The position numbers were made by a program, and so were the translations under genes. A stretch of DNA of 62,376 nucleotides from an uncultured Muribaculaceae bacterium (lineage in GTDB: Bacteria; Bacteroidota; Bacteroidia; Bacteroidales; Muribaculaceae). Each line of letters begins with the position of its first letter. The first letter of the stretch is position 1. The stretch lies in NCBI GenBank assembly GCA_910576935.1, contig CAJTKG010000013.1:1-62376 (forward strand), written 5' to 3'. The notes beneath the pieces are model-generated. The model searched no databases. It was not told the DNA's origin and saw nothing but the letters and a program-made list of their open reading frames with translations. Shown here in pieces: positions 62,292 through 62,376 of this stretch.

Positions 62292-62376
62292 ATGAAAAAC
62301 GCCGTCTACACATACCACTTCCGCCGCTACCTCGGCCGCAACCTCACCCGCGCCGAAGCCGCCGTCATCGCCCCGC
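62292..62376 (+). CDS. Start of a gene cut by the window edge, unknown
   Basis: An open frame from ATG gives MKNAVYTYHFRRYLGRNLTR and then AEAAVIAP before the sequence stops. It is basic at the start and has no signal peptide. It is supported by a promoter-like box just upstream. Too short to identify. Confidence 0.4.
   Translation, partial: MKNAVYTYHFRRYLGRNLTRAEAAVIAP

Noticed and set aside
1..62376. tRNA or rRNA genes
   Set aside because: No cloverleaf-like or rRNA-like sequence was recognised while reading the intergenic regions; a tRNAscan/Infernal run would settle it.

Overview
The window reads as a chromosomal segment of a Bacteroidota bacterium, order Bacteroidales, most likely a gut lineage such as Muribaculaceae. 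The order rests on four observations: promoters of the Bacteroidota form TTTG-N19/20-TAnnTTTG in front of most transcription units; proteins ending in type IX secretion (T9SS) C-terminal sorting domains; a DUF4835 (PorD-type) gene between coaBC and recN; and few Shine-Dalgarno sequences. The family-level guess is inference from general feel and was not tested. I see no rRNA, tRNA, CRISPR array, prophage or transposase gene.

Layout. 183-6817 (minus) is a six-gene unit for the complete glycine cleavage system (lplA-gcvT-gcvH-gcvPA-gcvPB-lpdA), including the lipoate ligase that charges GcvH and the dihydrolipoyl dehydrogenase that reoxidises it. 6930-8903 (plus) is an ABC-F ATPase. 9023-15511 (plus) is a housekeeping block: dnaN, a DEDDh exonuclease, coaBC, the PorD-type gene, recN and rlmB. 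An iron-type superoxide dismutase follows on minus. 16473-29816 (plus) is the accessory, surface-facing region: a small T9SS cargo protein, then a translationally coupled trio made of a 2302-aa Asp-box/LamG T9SS protein, a 994-aa NPCBM/Ig T9SS protein and a TonB-dependent receptor with no SusD. A 46-aa ORF overlaps the start of the giant gene.

29901-37998 (minus) holds a DcaP-like porin, an M16 metallopeptidase, an NhaC-type antiporter, a DUF3298 lipoprotein, an M23/LysM peptidase and ndk. 38213-40102 (plus) is a lone FRG-domain gene with its own strong promoter. 40113-46173 (minus) is the operon pyrB-pyrI-flavin reductase-glyA-ispD-recG. Next come an ECF sigma factor with a membrane partner, a lipoprotein and plsC (all minus), then valS and a small TonB C-terminal-domain protein (plus). 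52608-55757 (minus) is greA-HIT-thioredoxin-like lipoprotein-prfB. prfB carries a programmed +1 frameshift and greA has a terminator-like leader. 56136-61847 (plus) is a complete RND efflux operon. The last 440 bases are repeat-rich and lead into a gene cut by the window edge.

Best candidate for something undescribed: the T9SS giant / NPCBM / TonB-receptor operon at 17432-29816 with its coupled leader ORF. It looks like a surface capture-and-import system without the usual SusD or recognisable enzymes. Secondary candidates are the FRG gene, the greA leader hairpin, and the hairpin-rich repeats and 18-bp inverted repeat at the right edge.
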